Source: Polyangiaceae bacterium
GTDB lineage: Bacteria > Myxococcota_A > Polyangia > Polyangiales > Polyangiaceae
Reading direction: 5' to 3'
NCBI GenBank assembly: GCA_013361525.1
Contig: JABFXY010000146.1
Span: 1 to 35,679 of the forward strand
Length of the DNA stretch: 35,679 nt
Shown one piece after another: positions 16,341 through 24,755 of the stretch (within the stretch, counting starts at the first letter, position 1; each line of letters begins with the position of its first letter). Below the pieces are notes generated by a model. It was given only the letters and a program-made list of their open reading frames with translations, was not told the origin of the DNA and searched no databases. Position numbers and translations under genes: made by a program.

Positions 16341-16367
16341 GGCCATACCGGAGATATCCGGTTGGCC
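16341..16367. promoter_or_regulatory. 27-bp inverted repeat upstream of the sigma factor operon
   Basis: The left arm GGCCATACCGGA and right arm TCCGGTTGGCC are reverse complements apart from one inserted base, around a GATA centre. It sits 46-72 bp upstream of the 88-aa gene start, in the 108-bp gap to the lipoprotein gene. Position and symmetry fit an operator for a dimeric regulator at the operon promoter. It could also be a terminator for the lipoprotein operon, but it has no T-run. Confidence 0.45.
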
Positions 16368-16403
16368 GAGTCGACATGGACACGAATTCTTTTGGGTCGA
16401 TCG

Positions 16404-17954
16404 CTATTCGAAGAGGTGTCGGGCTTCGATGACCCCCGCAGCACCGCTGCCGCCTTGCGGTGTGACGCCGTTCATTCCGCCCACGCCGGGGGTTCCAGCT
16501 GCGGCGCTATCAATGATGGTCGTGCCGCCGGTTGGTTCCGTCCCGGTGTAGGCGATCGCAATTGCGCTTCCGCCGCGGCCTCCGCCGCCGTTGCCGCCGG
16601 TGCCGCCGGGACCGCCATCCCCACCGTCGCAGCCATTGACGGTTCCGTTGACCCCGCCATTGCCGCCGCCACCGTTGTTCCCACCGAGCTGACCGAACTG
16701 CCCGATGCCGCCGTTGCCGCCGTTTCCACCAGCAGCAACGGTCAGCGTGACGCTCTCGTCGAGTGTAATGGTGGCGTTCAACGAAATGAGCGCGATGGAG
16801 CTTCCGCCGCCCTTCCCGCCGGGACCACCGTTGCCGCCGCAACCTCCGGCGCCGCCGCCTCCCCCTCCTGCGCCATTAGCGGTGGTCGCCTTCGAACCGC
16901 CGCCGCCACCACCGCTATCTCCGGGCCCGCCAGCATCTCCCGGCGCCCCGTCTGCGGGCGTGAAGCCATCAGCGCCAATCGCGCCGATCGCCGTCGTAGC
17001 CCCAGAGCCAGAGCCCGCGTCGGTGCCGAAATCTCCGTTGCCGCCGTTCGTGCAAGCGCTGACCCCTTGCCCCTCGCCCGGCGTGCCGCCTTGCCCTGCG
17101 TCTCCCTGATTTCCGTCGACCCCTGCGCCGTTAGGGGCCGTTCCACCACCGCCACCGTTTCCGCCCGAAAGTCCGCACACCGCGTTCGTCCCACCGGCGG
17201 CATTGGTCACGGGATTGTTCGCATTGCCGCCCGTCATTCCGCCTTGGGCCTGCGACAATTGATTCTCCTGCCCCGGCGGATCTGCGCCCGCGAATCCGTC
17301 GTGGGCGACGATTTCGACCTCAGCCATATCGACGGTCGCGTTCGACACGACGACGCCAATGCTGCTCTTGCCGGGAAGCGTGGCACTGGCCGCCTCGATC
17401 CGCACCGACTGCACGGTGGAATCGCCATTACCGATAATGCGCACCGCCGGCACATCCGGTGTGCCGAGGATCGTGGGCTTCGGGTTCGCGGCTGCGTAGG
17501 ACCAGTCGCCGCAATCGAAGCCGCCGTACAGCGACACGCCCGCGGGCAGGTCAAACGAGCCTTCGAACATCGCGTCGCCGCACACGTAGATCCGCGTCGC
17601 GTCGCCGATGGTCGTTACCGCCTCCACGAGGGTTCCGTATGGGCTCGATTGCGAGCCATCACCGGTCTCGCCGGCCTCGACGAAAACACCGCAATCGACG
17701 CCGACGGATTCGCCTTCCGTTGGTGTGCACCCGGCAGGAGATCCACCACCTCCATCGCCCCCCTGCCCGCCCCCGCCAGGCTCGGCACCACCACCGCCGG
17801 TATTCGGACTACCGCCGTCGCCCTCACCACCCGAGCCACCGCCCCCAAACGTCGGGCACGTCCCGTCATAGAACTCTTCGCACACATCGCGATTGCACGC
17901 TGCAATGGTGACCACCAATGAAGCGAGCGCGAAGGAAAACCGTCGAGAGATCAT
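16404..17954 (-). CDS. Glycine-rich outer-membrane lipoprotein
   Basis: A 516-aa lipoprotein. The start at ATG 17954 (GAGG just upstream) gives a signal peptide with lipobox TIAAC, making C20 the lipidated residue; the next residue is Asn, so sorting to the outer membrane is expected. A Gly/Ser-rich linker follows. Then comes a strand-rich region (about 95-230: TRIYVCGDAMFEGSFDLPAG, VRIIGNGDS, IGVVVSNATVDM) that looks like a parallel beta-helix of the DUF1565/right-handed type. From about 230 on there are long GG-rich loops alternating with short strands. Such proteins are common surface lipoproteins in myxobacteria. It lies 7 bp after the PEGA gene and closes the kinase operon. Confidence 0.82.
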   Translation of the reverse strand: MISRRFSFALASLVVTIAACNRDVCEEFYDGTCPTFGGGGSGGEGDGGSPNTGGGGAEPGGGGQGGDGGGGSPAGCTPTEGESVGVDCGVFVEAGETGDGSQSSPYGTLVEAVTTIGDATRIYVCGDAMFEGSFDLPAGVSLYGGFDCGDWSYAAANPKPTILGTPDVPAVRIIGNGDSTVQSVRIEAASATLPGKSSIGVVVSNATVDMAEVEIVAHDGFAGADPPGQENQLSQAQGGMTGGNANNPVTNAAGGTNAVCGLSGGNGGGGGTAPNGAGVDGNQGDAGQGGTPGEGQGVSACTNGGNGDFGTDAGSGSGATTAIGAIGADGFTPADGAPGDAGGPGDSGGGGGGSKATTANGAGGGGGGAGGCGGNGGPGGKGGGSSIALISLNATITLDESVTLTVAAGGNGGNGGIGQFGQLGGNNGGGGNGGVNGTVNGCDGGDGGPGGTGGNGGGGRGGSAIAIAYTGTEPTGGTTIIDSAAAGTPGVGGMNGVTPQGGSGAAGVIEARHLFE

Positions 17955-17961
17955 AAGGGCC

Positions 17962-18975
17962 TCAGAAAGTGCCGGTGACGATGACGCCTTGGGTGTCGGG
18001 CGTCGCAATGGGGACGACCTGGACGGCCGCGTTGGCGGGCTCGGGGCCAGGGATGAGGAGGTAGACGGTCATGCCGATGAGCGCGGCGCCGCCGATGGCG
18101 TAGCCAGCAATGGCGGCGTTCTGGAAGGTGTCGGATTCGCCGAGCAGGTCCGTTTGCGCATTGATGCAGGTCTGATCGGCACAGGCCCCCATGGTCTCGG
18201 CGTCATCGTATTTGCCGGCGGACGCGACGGTCAGGCTGATACCGACGCCGAGACCGACAGCCCCGACACCACCCATGAGGATCGCGGGCCAGATGGGCTT
18301 ACTGTCGGGCTCGCCGCCGCCCTCTCCTCCTGCGCCACCAGCACCACCGCCTCCAGCGCCGCCGGCCCCGGCACCACCGCCTCCACCCTGCTCCTCGAGC
18401 GACACCGCGAAGGATCGCTCGTCCCCAGCTGACGCGGTCCACGACTGCGTGGCATTGGCATATCCGGATTTGCGCAGCTCGACGCTCGACGCGCCGGGCT
18501 CGACGAAGAGCCGCGCGGGCGTGCGAGTGACCATTGCGTTGCCCATCCACACCTCGGCTTCGCCCGGCACACTGTTCACGGTGACGAGGACGACGTGTTT
18601 GCGAGCTTTGGCATATGCCTCTTTCGCGACGTTGGTCTGGACGGGCTCTTTGCCGGAGTCGCGTTGGAGGAAGAAGTCGAGGTGCTCGGCCGCATCGCGG
18701 TGCATGCCGAGCTCTTCCTCGCAGGCGCCGAGCAATGCGGCGACGGTCGGGTTCTTCACCTGGTCCCAGACGCCGGCCGCTTTGGTCCTGCAGACGGCCC
18801 AGTCCTTGGTGCCGGCCGCTTGAACCGCCTCTTTGAAGACTGCTCGGCTCGCCTCGTTCAGCTCGTTGCTGCCCTGAGCGCGCACGTCGCCGGCCATTGC
18901 GGAGGCGCACACGAGCGCGCCGATGCCAATGGTAAGTCGCGTTCGAGCGGTGAGCGATGAATGCAGATCACGCAT
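17962..18975 (-). CDS. PEGA-domain envelope protein
   Basis: A 337-aa protein with an N-terminal signal peptide (hydrophobic stretch about 14-28, cleavage near AMA-GD or RAQ-G). A helical tetratricopeptide-like part (40-125) follows, then a PEGA domain (about 128-193: VTVNSVPGEAEVWMGNAMVT … VEPGASSVELRKSGY). After a Gly-rich linker (197-221) come two hydrophobic segments (about 228-252 and 286-308). PEGA domains are small surface-binding beta folds often linked to Ser/Thr kinases in myxobacteria. The ATG at 18975 starts six bases after the upstream stop; a frame extension to 19005 would overlap that gene. It probably acts in the periplasm or at the envelope with the upstream kinases. Confidence 0.82.
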   Translation of the reverse strand: MRDLHSSLTARTRLTIGIGALVCASAMAGDVRAQGSNELNEASRAVFKEAVQAAGTKDWAVCRTKAAGVWDQVKNPTVAALLGACEEELGMHRDAAEHLDFFLQRDSGKEPVQTNVAKEAYAKARKHVVLVTVNSVPGEAEVWMGNAMVTRTPARLFVEPGASSVELRKSGYANATQSWTASAGDERSFAVSLEEQGGGGGAGAGGAGGGGAGGAGGEGGGEPDSKPIWPAILMGGVGAVGLGVGISLTVASAGKYDDAETMGACADQTCINAQTDLLGESDTFQNAAIAGYAIGGAALIGMTVYLLIPGPEPANAAVQVVPIATPDTQGVIVTGTF

Positions 18976-18980
18976 CGTGA

Positions 18981-19814
18981 TCAGTTCCCTTTCTGAAAGT
19001 CCCATTTCTCAGGGTCGAAGCTGGTAGACGGCTTCGCAGAGGTCGTCGTTGGTGCCGCCGTGCTCGCCTTTGCGGTCGCGGACCGGGATGTTTTGTTTGG
19101 CTTCGCTGACGCGTCGGTATTCCGTGGCTCGGCAGTCGCGCTCGGGGGCGTAGCGGTCTCCGACGCCGTCTCGGTTTCGGTCGGGACCGGCGCGCTCGTT
19201 GCGGCGGTCGACGTCGCGGTCGCTGTGGCCGTTGCTTTGGCGGTCGCTGTGGGCGCCGACGTATTGGTTGCGGTCGCGTTCTGGGTCGTCTGCGCACCGT
19301 CGTTCTTCGAGATGCTCCAAACGAAGAGCGCGATGAACCCAACGAGCAGGACGCCTGCGGCGCCCAGGATCAGCCAGCTCTGCCGCGCTGCTTTTTGAAT
19401 GGCAGCTCTTCGCGAGGCCCCGGTCGTCGTTCGAGAGGGCTCGGTATCCAACCCGACGCGTCCGCCACCATTCGCGGGCCCTTCATTGGCATCACCGTCC
19501 TCGCGGACCGCCGTGGAACCAAGGGGCGACGCATCGTCGTTCGGGTTCGCAATGAGCGCGGTCGCTGCTGCGTCGTCCGCCGGCGCACCCTCAATCTCCG
19601 GCCGCGCGACGACCTTGGAGACCATCTCCGCCGGCGTGTCCTCGGAGCCGCGCGCGCCGGCCAAGCGATCCCGCTCTTTGAGCGCGAGCTTGAAGTCGGG
19701 GTCATCGGAAACCTTCGCGTCGAAGGCCTTTCGATGAGCCTCGGCGACCTCCTTGGAGGGAGGCTCGAAGTTGCGAAGTCCGCTGACGGACGGGCCGCGT
19801 GAGCGTTGAGTCAT
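18981..19814 (-). CDS. Single-pass membrane protein with Ser/Thr/Ala-rich tail
   Basis: A 277-aa protein with a cytosolic N-terminal part of about 140 residues, including a helical FEPPSKEVAEAHRKAF region. One clear membrane helix follows (about 146-168, SWLILGAAGVLLVGFIALF), then a long periplasmic tail dominated by Thr, Ala, Ser and Pro. The ATG at 19814 overlaps the kinase stop (ATGA), so it is translationally coupled to the FHA kinase. The cytosolic part is rich in Ser/Thr and could be a kinase substrate. No domain is recognised. It may link the kinases inside the cell to the PEGA protein and lipoprotein outside; that is inferred from operon order and topology. Confidence 0.75.
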   Translation of the reverse strand: MTQRSRGPSVSGLRNFEPPSKEVAEAHRKAFDAKVSDDPDFKLALKERDRLAGARGSEDTPAEMVSKVVARPEIEGAPADDAAATALIANPNDDASPLGSTAVREDGDANEGPANGGGRVGLDTEPSRTTTGASRRAAIQKAARQSWLILGAAGVLLVGFIALFVWSISKNDGAQTTQNATATNTSAPTATAKATATATATSTAATSAPVPTETETASETATPPSATAEPRNTDASAKPNKTSRSATAKASTAAPTTTSAKPSTSFDPEKWDFQKGN

Positions 19815-22129
19815 GGCAGACCTCGCTGCTTTTCGATGATGATGAACACGACGACAACCCCCACGAGCAGCGTGAGCGCGAGAAGGACGACCGCCGTGAT
19901 CCATTCCCGCTTCGTTGGTGCAGCCGATCTGCGAGCGAGCGCGCGCTCCGATGTTCGAGGCTGCGACTTCACCGGGGTTCGTTGAGCGACGGCCGCGCCA
20001 TTCCTCCCTTGCCGCTCGGAACGCTCGGGATCCTGGCCTGGATCGATCCAGCGCTCCATGTCGCGCGAGAACCGGCCGGGCCGCCAATACCACGCCTCGA
20101 CCCGGCCGAAGCGGATCACGGATAGGTGCTTCAGCGCTCGCCCTCGCTGCGGGAGAACCGGCTCGAGCTCACGCCCGACGCGCACGAACGTGCCGTGCGC
20201 GCTTCCACAATCGCGGACGTTCAAGGCCCCCGATGCCCGATCGACGACGAGCCGCGCGTGCTCGTTGGAAATCGACGCATCGTCGATAACGATCGACGCC
20301 ACCTCCGGCGAGCGGCCGACAGTGGCATTCCCCAGCTCGAACCGTTTGCCGCAGAGATGCTTGGGCTCGAGGATCACGAGCGTCGGCTGGTCGTGTGACG
20401 CCCATACCGGGACGAGCTTCGCGGGCCGCGGCGGGTCGACCAACTTCTTTCGGGCCTCACTCGGCTTCACCCTCGGATCTGGGGGGAGGACGATGGGCGC
20501 AGGCGGCGGCGCGACCGGTCGCTGGGCCGCCGCGAGCGCGCTCAGCGGAACGAAGTCGAACGTGCCCTGGCGTACCGCCACTTTACCGGCCGGCAGCAGG
20601 ATCATTTTGACGTCACCGAGCTCGAGGATCTGATTCGGGCCCCACGCGCCTGCGATCAAAGGCCGCTCGTTCATGTACGCGGGGTTCACCTCGGTGCGAT
20701 TCTCGATGCTGTAGATCGGGCGCGCGCCGTCGGGTTGCACGACAAAGTACTCGACGTGCGCGTTCGAGACCGTCTCATGGCGCAAGATCAGGCCGGCGAC
20801 GGCGGGATGCCGGCCGATCGTGCCGGATTGACCGAGCTCGAACCGTTGGCCGCGGAGGGTCGCCGGCTCGAGGACGAGAAGCGTGGCCACCGGACACACC
20901 TCCTCGAGCGGCACCGTCCGGACCTGCGCCGGCGGTACCTTCGGCATCTCGCGCGGCATCGCGTTGTCGGGCTGCGTCTTACCAGCCTCGCGAGCGCGCG
21001 CATTGAGCACCGTCGCTCGGAAGGGCAGCTTCTGCTCGGGCGGGATGTCTTCGAGCTTCCACGACGACTTCAAGAATGTGCGCAATGCGTCGGCGAAGTC
21101 CGTCATTGACGAATAGCGATCGCTCGGGTCCTTCGCGCACGCGCGCATCGCGATCTTCGTGAGCTCGGCCGGCACGAGGTGCAGCGGCGGCAGCGGCATC
21201 GGCGCGTGGGCGTGCAGCACGATGAGGTCCATCAACTCGCACCTACGCCCTGCGATGCGCGTCGCGAACGGGTACTCCCAAATCATCTCGAGGAGCACGA
21301 GGCCGAGCGCATAGATGTCCGCGGCGACGGTGACATTCCGCTCTCCGCGCGCTTGCTCCGGCGACATGTACATAGCCGTAACGACCGGCGGCACATGGCT
21401 CGAGCGCGGCGACATACCGCTCTTCGCCGCGCCGAAGTCGATAATCTTCACCGAGCGCTCGCCGTTCGTGTGCTCGACGATAAACGCATTATCGGGCTTG
21501 AAGTCCCGATGAATGACGCCCTGGTCGTGCATCGTTTGGAGACCGACGGCCATCGCGATGGTGAGGTTCACCGCAATGGTGAGGTCGATCGCGCGGCCCT
21601 TCGCATTCTCCTTCGCAATCAGATCCGTGAGCGTCCCACCGTGCAGGAGCTCCATGATGCAGAACGGACCGAACCGCTGGTGCATCCCGATGTCGTAGAA
21701 CTCGGCGAGGTAAGGGTTACCCGAGCAGCTCTTTCCGAGGCGCCCCTCAGCGAGGAGGCGCTCGACATTGATGGGCTCGCGCAGATGCGGCTTCAGGAGC
21801 TTGAGCAGTGCGCGCTGCCTCGTCGTCGCGTGGGTCACCTCGTAGAGCAGCGAGAAGCCACCCTTCGCGTACGGCCCCAGGACGATCCAGTTGAGCACGC
21901 GCTCGAGCTCCGCCGGCACGGTGCCCACGGGAGCAACTTGATCGTTGGCTGCTTCGTTGTTGCGCGCTGGCAGCGCCGCTGCGCGCTTCGATAGATCCGC
22001 GAGATCGACAGGCTCCGTCGGCCGCGTCCATGCGTCGTCAGGCTCGGTGTCCGAAGCGATCGCGCCGTCGTGCGCGATCGACGTGCCCATCCGAAGCGTC
22101 TTGCGCGGATCGATCGGTTGCACGTTCAC
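19811..22129 (-). CDS. Ser/Thr protein kinase with two FHA domains and C-terminal membrane anchor
   Basis: A 772-aa Hanks-type kinase. The kinase domain (about 80-355) shows a glycine loop (GPYAKGGFSLLYEV), catalytic K110, HRDFKPDN (207-214), DFG (231-233) and SPEQ (256-259), so it should be active. Two FHA phosphothreonine-binding domains follow: about 415-512 (GTIGRHPAVA … VSNAHVEYF) and 583-675 (ATVGRSPEVA … SISNEHARL … GSAHGTFV). A basic linker and one membrane helix (744-765) end the protein. Having kinase and FHA modules in one chain is unusual and suggests self-recruitment of phosphorylated partners. The start is GTG at 22129 with GGGAGG six bases upstream. Confidence 0.9.
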   Translation of the reverse strand: MNVQPIDPRKTLRMGTSIAHDGAIASDTEPDDAWTRPTEPVDLADLSKRAAALPARNNEAANDQVAPVGTVPAELERVLNWIVLGPYAKGGFSLLYEVTHATTRQRALLKLLKPHLREPINVERLLAEGRLGKSCSGNPYLAEFYDIGMHQRFGPFCIMELLHGGTLTDLIAKENAKGRAIDLTIAVNLTIAMAVGLQTMHDQGVIHRDFKPDNAFIVEHTNGERSVKIIDFGAAKSGMSPRSSHVPPVVTAMYMSPEQARGERNVTVAADIYALGLVLLEMIWEYPFATRIAGRRCELMDLIVLHAHAPMPLPPLHLVPAELTKIAMRACAKDPSDRYSSMTDFADALRTFLKSSWKLEDIPPEQKLPFRATVLNARAREAGKTQPDNAMPREMPKVPPAQVRTVPLEEVCPVATLLVLEPATLRGQRFELGQSGTIGRHPAVAGLILRHETVSNAHVEYFVVQPDGARPIYSIENRTEVNPAYMNERPLIAGAWGPNQILELGDVKMILLPAGKVAVRQGTFDFVPLSALAAAQRPVAPPPAPIVLPPDPRVKPSEARKKLVDPPRPAKLVPVWASHDQPTLVILEPKHLCGKRFELGNATVGRSPEVASIVIDDASISNEHARLVVDRASGALNVRDCGSAHGTFVRVGRELEPVLPQRGRALKHLSVIRFGRVEAWYWRPGRFSRDMERWIDPGQDPERSERQGRNGAAVAQRTPVKSQPRTSERALARRSAAPTKREWITAVVLLALTLLVGVVVVFIIIEKQRGLP

Positions 22130-22205
22130 GAGAGCCCTCCCGGCGGGCGCATCCTACTGACAACGATCCTTCGTTGCGAGCATGCGGCGGGGGCTCCGCA
22201 CATCG

Positions 22206-23591
22206 TCATCGATCGATCCCCAACACGTGGAGAAGCCCAATCGCGGCGAGCGCGAGCAACAGGCTGAGCGCGATGATCTTCACCGCGTAGATCGTCGTAT
22301 TCGATCGCGGACGGGCGCGGCTCGACGGAGGCGGCCTCGATGCGCTTCGAGCACGAGCTTTGGATGAGGCTTCGAGATGCTGCGTCGTCGTCATCGGCAC
22401 CGTGCGGCGTGCCACGACGTTCACGGGGCGCAGCTTCTCCGAGCTGGCGAGCGCCGCCTCTGCCGCCTTCACGAGCAGCGAGCCCATACTCGCGTACGAC
22501 GTCCCGGAATCGTCGTGCTGGGCGGCCGGCACGTCGGAAGCCTTCGTGGCCGGCTCGGGCGCCGCCAAACGCGGCGTATCGTCCGCGGACGTACCGGCCG
22601 ACTCCGACGCCAGCATCCGAAGCGTCTCCGGTGGAAGCGGCTGCGTGTCCTTCTCCTCGAGTCGAACGGTCGCCTTGGTCGAGGCCTCATCGGCCGGCGA
22701 AACCGCCCGAAGCGCCTCGAGCATCGCAGCGGCGCTCGGGTATCGATCCGCCGGTGACTTCGAGAGCGCCTTAAGCACCAGTGCATCCAACGCGGGGGGC
22801 ACGTCGGACCGCATCCGGCTCGGCGGGATGGGCGACGACGTCAGGTGCGCATTCAGCAGATCCGCGAGATCCACACCGAGAAACGGAGCGCGCCCTGTCA
22901 GTAGGTAGAAGATGACGCCCCCGACCGCGTAGAGGTCCGTGCGCGCGTCGATCGCTCCCTGCATGATTTGCTCGGGCGACGCGAAAGCAGGTGTACCGAC
23001 GATCTGCCCCTGCGTCGTCGGCACCACCCCACCGACGCGCTCGCGGACCTTCTCGTCCACGATCTTCACGATGCCGAAGTCGAGCACCTTGATGCGCCTC
23101 GGCCCTGCCCCATCCGCGCGCAGGCGCATGATGTTGTCGGGCTTCAAATCGCGGTGCACCAACCCCGCCTCATGCGCACACGTAAGCGCCGACAGCGTCT
23201 GCGCCGCGATGTCGAGCACCTCGGCCACCGGCAGCGTCCCGCCCTCGCGCACCTCCTGCTTCAACGTCTTGCCGTCCAGAAGCTCGACAACCAGATACGG
23301 CCGCCCACAGAGCGTGAAGCCGAAATCCAGAACCTTCACGATGTTCTCGTGATCGAGCCCGACCAGCACCCGCCCCTCGCGCAAGAGGCGTCGCTCCAGA
23401 TCCTCGACCAGCGCCCCGTCCACCGCTGCGAGCACCTTCATCACCGCCTCGTGCCCGAGCGCCCGGTGCCGAACGACGTGAACCTCGCTCAGCTGCGTCG
23501 CCGCCAGCCGCCGGACTGGCACGTAGGGCGTCCCCGCGAGCGTCGCAGTCAGCCCCTCGGCCCGCTGCAGGTCAGACGCGTGTTCCCCCAT
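22206..23591 (-). CDS. Ser/Thr protein kinase with C-terminal membrane helix
   Basis: A 461-aa Hanks-type kinase. Visible motifs are catalytic K52 (AVMKVL), HRDLKPDN (146-153), DFG (171-173) and GTPAFASPEQ (199-208), all intact. The glycine loop is poor (VPVRRLAATQLSEVHVV), as in several bacterial kinases. After the kinase domain (about 22-300) a Ser/Ala/Thr-rich linker leads to one membrane helix at the very C-terminus (about 434-457), with only a few residues beyond it. The enzyme is therefore cytosolic and tethered, without a periplasmic sensor. The ATG at 23591 has GGAGG nine bases upstream. It is the first gene of the five-gene operon; the second kinase starts 76 bp downstream. Confidence 0.9.
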   Translation of the reverse strand: MGEHASDLQRAEGLTATLAGTPYVPVRRLAATQLSEVHVVRHRALGHEAVMKVLAAVDGALVEDLERRLLREGRVLVGLDHENIVKVLDFGFTLCGRPYLVVELLDGKTLKQEVREGGTLPVAEVLDIAAQTLSALTCAHEAGLVHRDLKPDNIMRLRADGAGPRRIKVLDFGIVKIVDEKVRERVGGVVPTTQGQIVGTPAFASPEQIMQGAIDARTDLYAVGGVIFYLLTGRAPFLGVDLADLLNAHLTSSPIPPSRMRSDVPPALDALVLKALSKSPADRYPSAAAMLEALRAVSPADEASTKATVRLEEKDTQPLPPETLRMLASESAGTSADDTPRLAAPEPATKASDVPAAQHDDSGTSYASMGSLLVKAAEAALASSEKLRPVNVVARRTVPMTTTQHLEASSKARARSASRPPPSSRARPRSNTTIYAVKIIALSLLLALAAIGLLHVLGIDR

Positions 23592-24153
23592 CGATGATGT
23601 CCTCCGGTGTTGGCGCCGGATGAGGACATGGATTCGTCAGGGGCGGTGACGATTTGTTGGATTGATGGCTCTGGGCAGCAATTCGAGGCCTCTCGCGGCG
23701 TCGAAGCTCAGCCCCAGCTCTCCGCAGACCCAATGGCGTCGCTTGCCTGCGCAGGTGGTCTGGTAACAACGGCTCAGCCTTCGCCGCGACCGATTTGAGC
23801 TCGAGTCCTTCGCAGTAATGAGCAAGTAATATCGCGCAGTGTTTCGCTGGGGAGCACGTGCTATGTGCTGGCGAATTACTGCGGCAACACGGCGGAACTC
23901 GTCGTGGGTGGCGTCTTCGGTCGCGCGATCGTCGAGCAGGACCGTCGTGCAGGCCAGCACGGGCCTCTGCTGGTTTGGGAAGGGCAGGTCGTAACGTCGC
24001 GGTTCGAGCTGGTCCCGGGAACCGACACTCTGGGACGAAGAGACCAAGGAACCACGGCGAGCCGTGTGGTCAATAATCAGCCGAAACCCGCATAGACACG
24101 CTGAGAGCAAATAGCGTAACGCAGGTTCGAACCGGCTCGGTAGGGTCCTCAAG
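23592..24153. other. Intergenic region with weak open frames
   Basis: These 562 bp lie between the divergent starts of the first kinase (23591, minus) and the 86-aa protein (24154, plus), so promoters for both must lie here. A minus-strand frame (23637-24152) and a plus-strand frame (about 23799-24095) overlap across the middle. Both have moderately GC-rich third positions, but neither has a recognisable domain or a good ribosome site. It may hold a decayed gene. I call none. Confidence 0.4.
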
Positions 24154-24414
24154 ATGAGTAATCACTTGAACGACCCGGGCGGCGCCCCGTCAGAGCACCC
24201 TGCCGCAACGTCCCAGCTACCACAGCTTCTGTACCTCGAGATCGGATCGGCCGTCTGCGTCGGTTCGGACCAGTACGGACGTGTCACCGAGGTCGGGCGA
24301 CACCGCCTGTGGGTGCGGCGCTGCGGGGACGCCTTTGACGTCGAGGTAGAGTTGCACGAGGTCGAGGTGGTCGATGAGGCTCTTGCCGTGGTGGCGGACG
24401 TGGTCGTGCTGTAA
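24154..24414 (+). CDS. Small hypothetical protein
   Basis: An 86-aa acidic protein with clearly GC-rich third codon positions, which supports real coding. After a flexible N-terminus, residues about 27-86 form a strand-rich unit (YLEIGSAVCVGSDQYGRVTE, then HRLWVRRCGDAFDVEVELHE) that resembles a small barrel of the SH3 or PRC type, with G-x-x-V and Gly-Arg-Val turns. This is a fold guess, not a family match. It stands alone, with 341 bp of apparent non-coding DNA after it, and converges on the HEPN-like gene. The ATG at 24154 has no strong ribosome site. Confidence 0.5.
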   Translation: MSNHLNDPGGAPSEHPAATSQLPQLLYLEIGSAVCVGSDQYGRVTEVGRHRLWVRRCGDAFDVEVELHEVEVVDEALAVVADVVVL

Positions 24415-24755
24415 ACGAGCTTCTGTTCGAGCTCAACCCACCAAGACGCCCCGAAGCTCTTCACGAACCAGCACAGTTCTTCCCAATCGCCGGCGATGAG
24501 ACGCCGACTTCCCGATGACGCGGCTATAGTCGAGGTCAAAAATCGCGACGGCCATGGCTCGAAGCTGAACGGTTACGCGGCAGGGGTCGCTATCATCCGC
24601 GGAGACCGGAGCATCGCATCAATCGGCGAACTCGCAGCAAGCCACTCGGTCGAGACGCGTCCCCGACGCTCTTCGTTACGAAGCAGCAGTAACGCATCGA
24701 TCCCGTACTAGACTCTACGCCCTCGCGCGACGGCCCCTCGGGGACGCGCGCCGAT
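24415..24755. other. Intergenic region between convergent genes, nothing clear
   Basis: 341 bp between two convergent stops. A plus-strand frame at 24496-24711 would encode 71 aa, but it has no ribosome site and a low-complexity end. No strong hairpin, repeat or RNA was seen. Confidence 0.4.

Noticed and set aside
16221..17921. Very long plus-strand frame over the lipoprotein gene
   Set aside because: It is the antisense reading of GC-rich glycine codons. The minus strand has a start with ribosome site, a signal peptide and a lipobox.
23637..24152. 171-aa minus-strand gene upstream of the first kinase
   Set aside because: Part of the translation looks protein-like, but there is no domain, no ribosome site, and a competing plus-strand frame over the same DNA. 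Kept only as an uncertain region.
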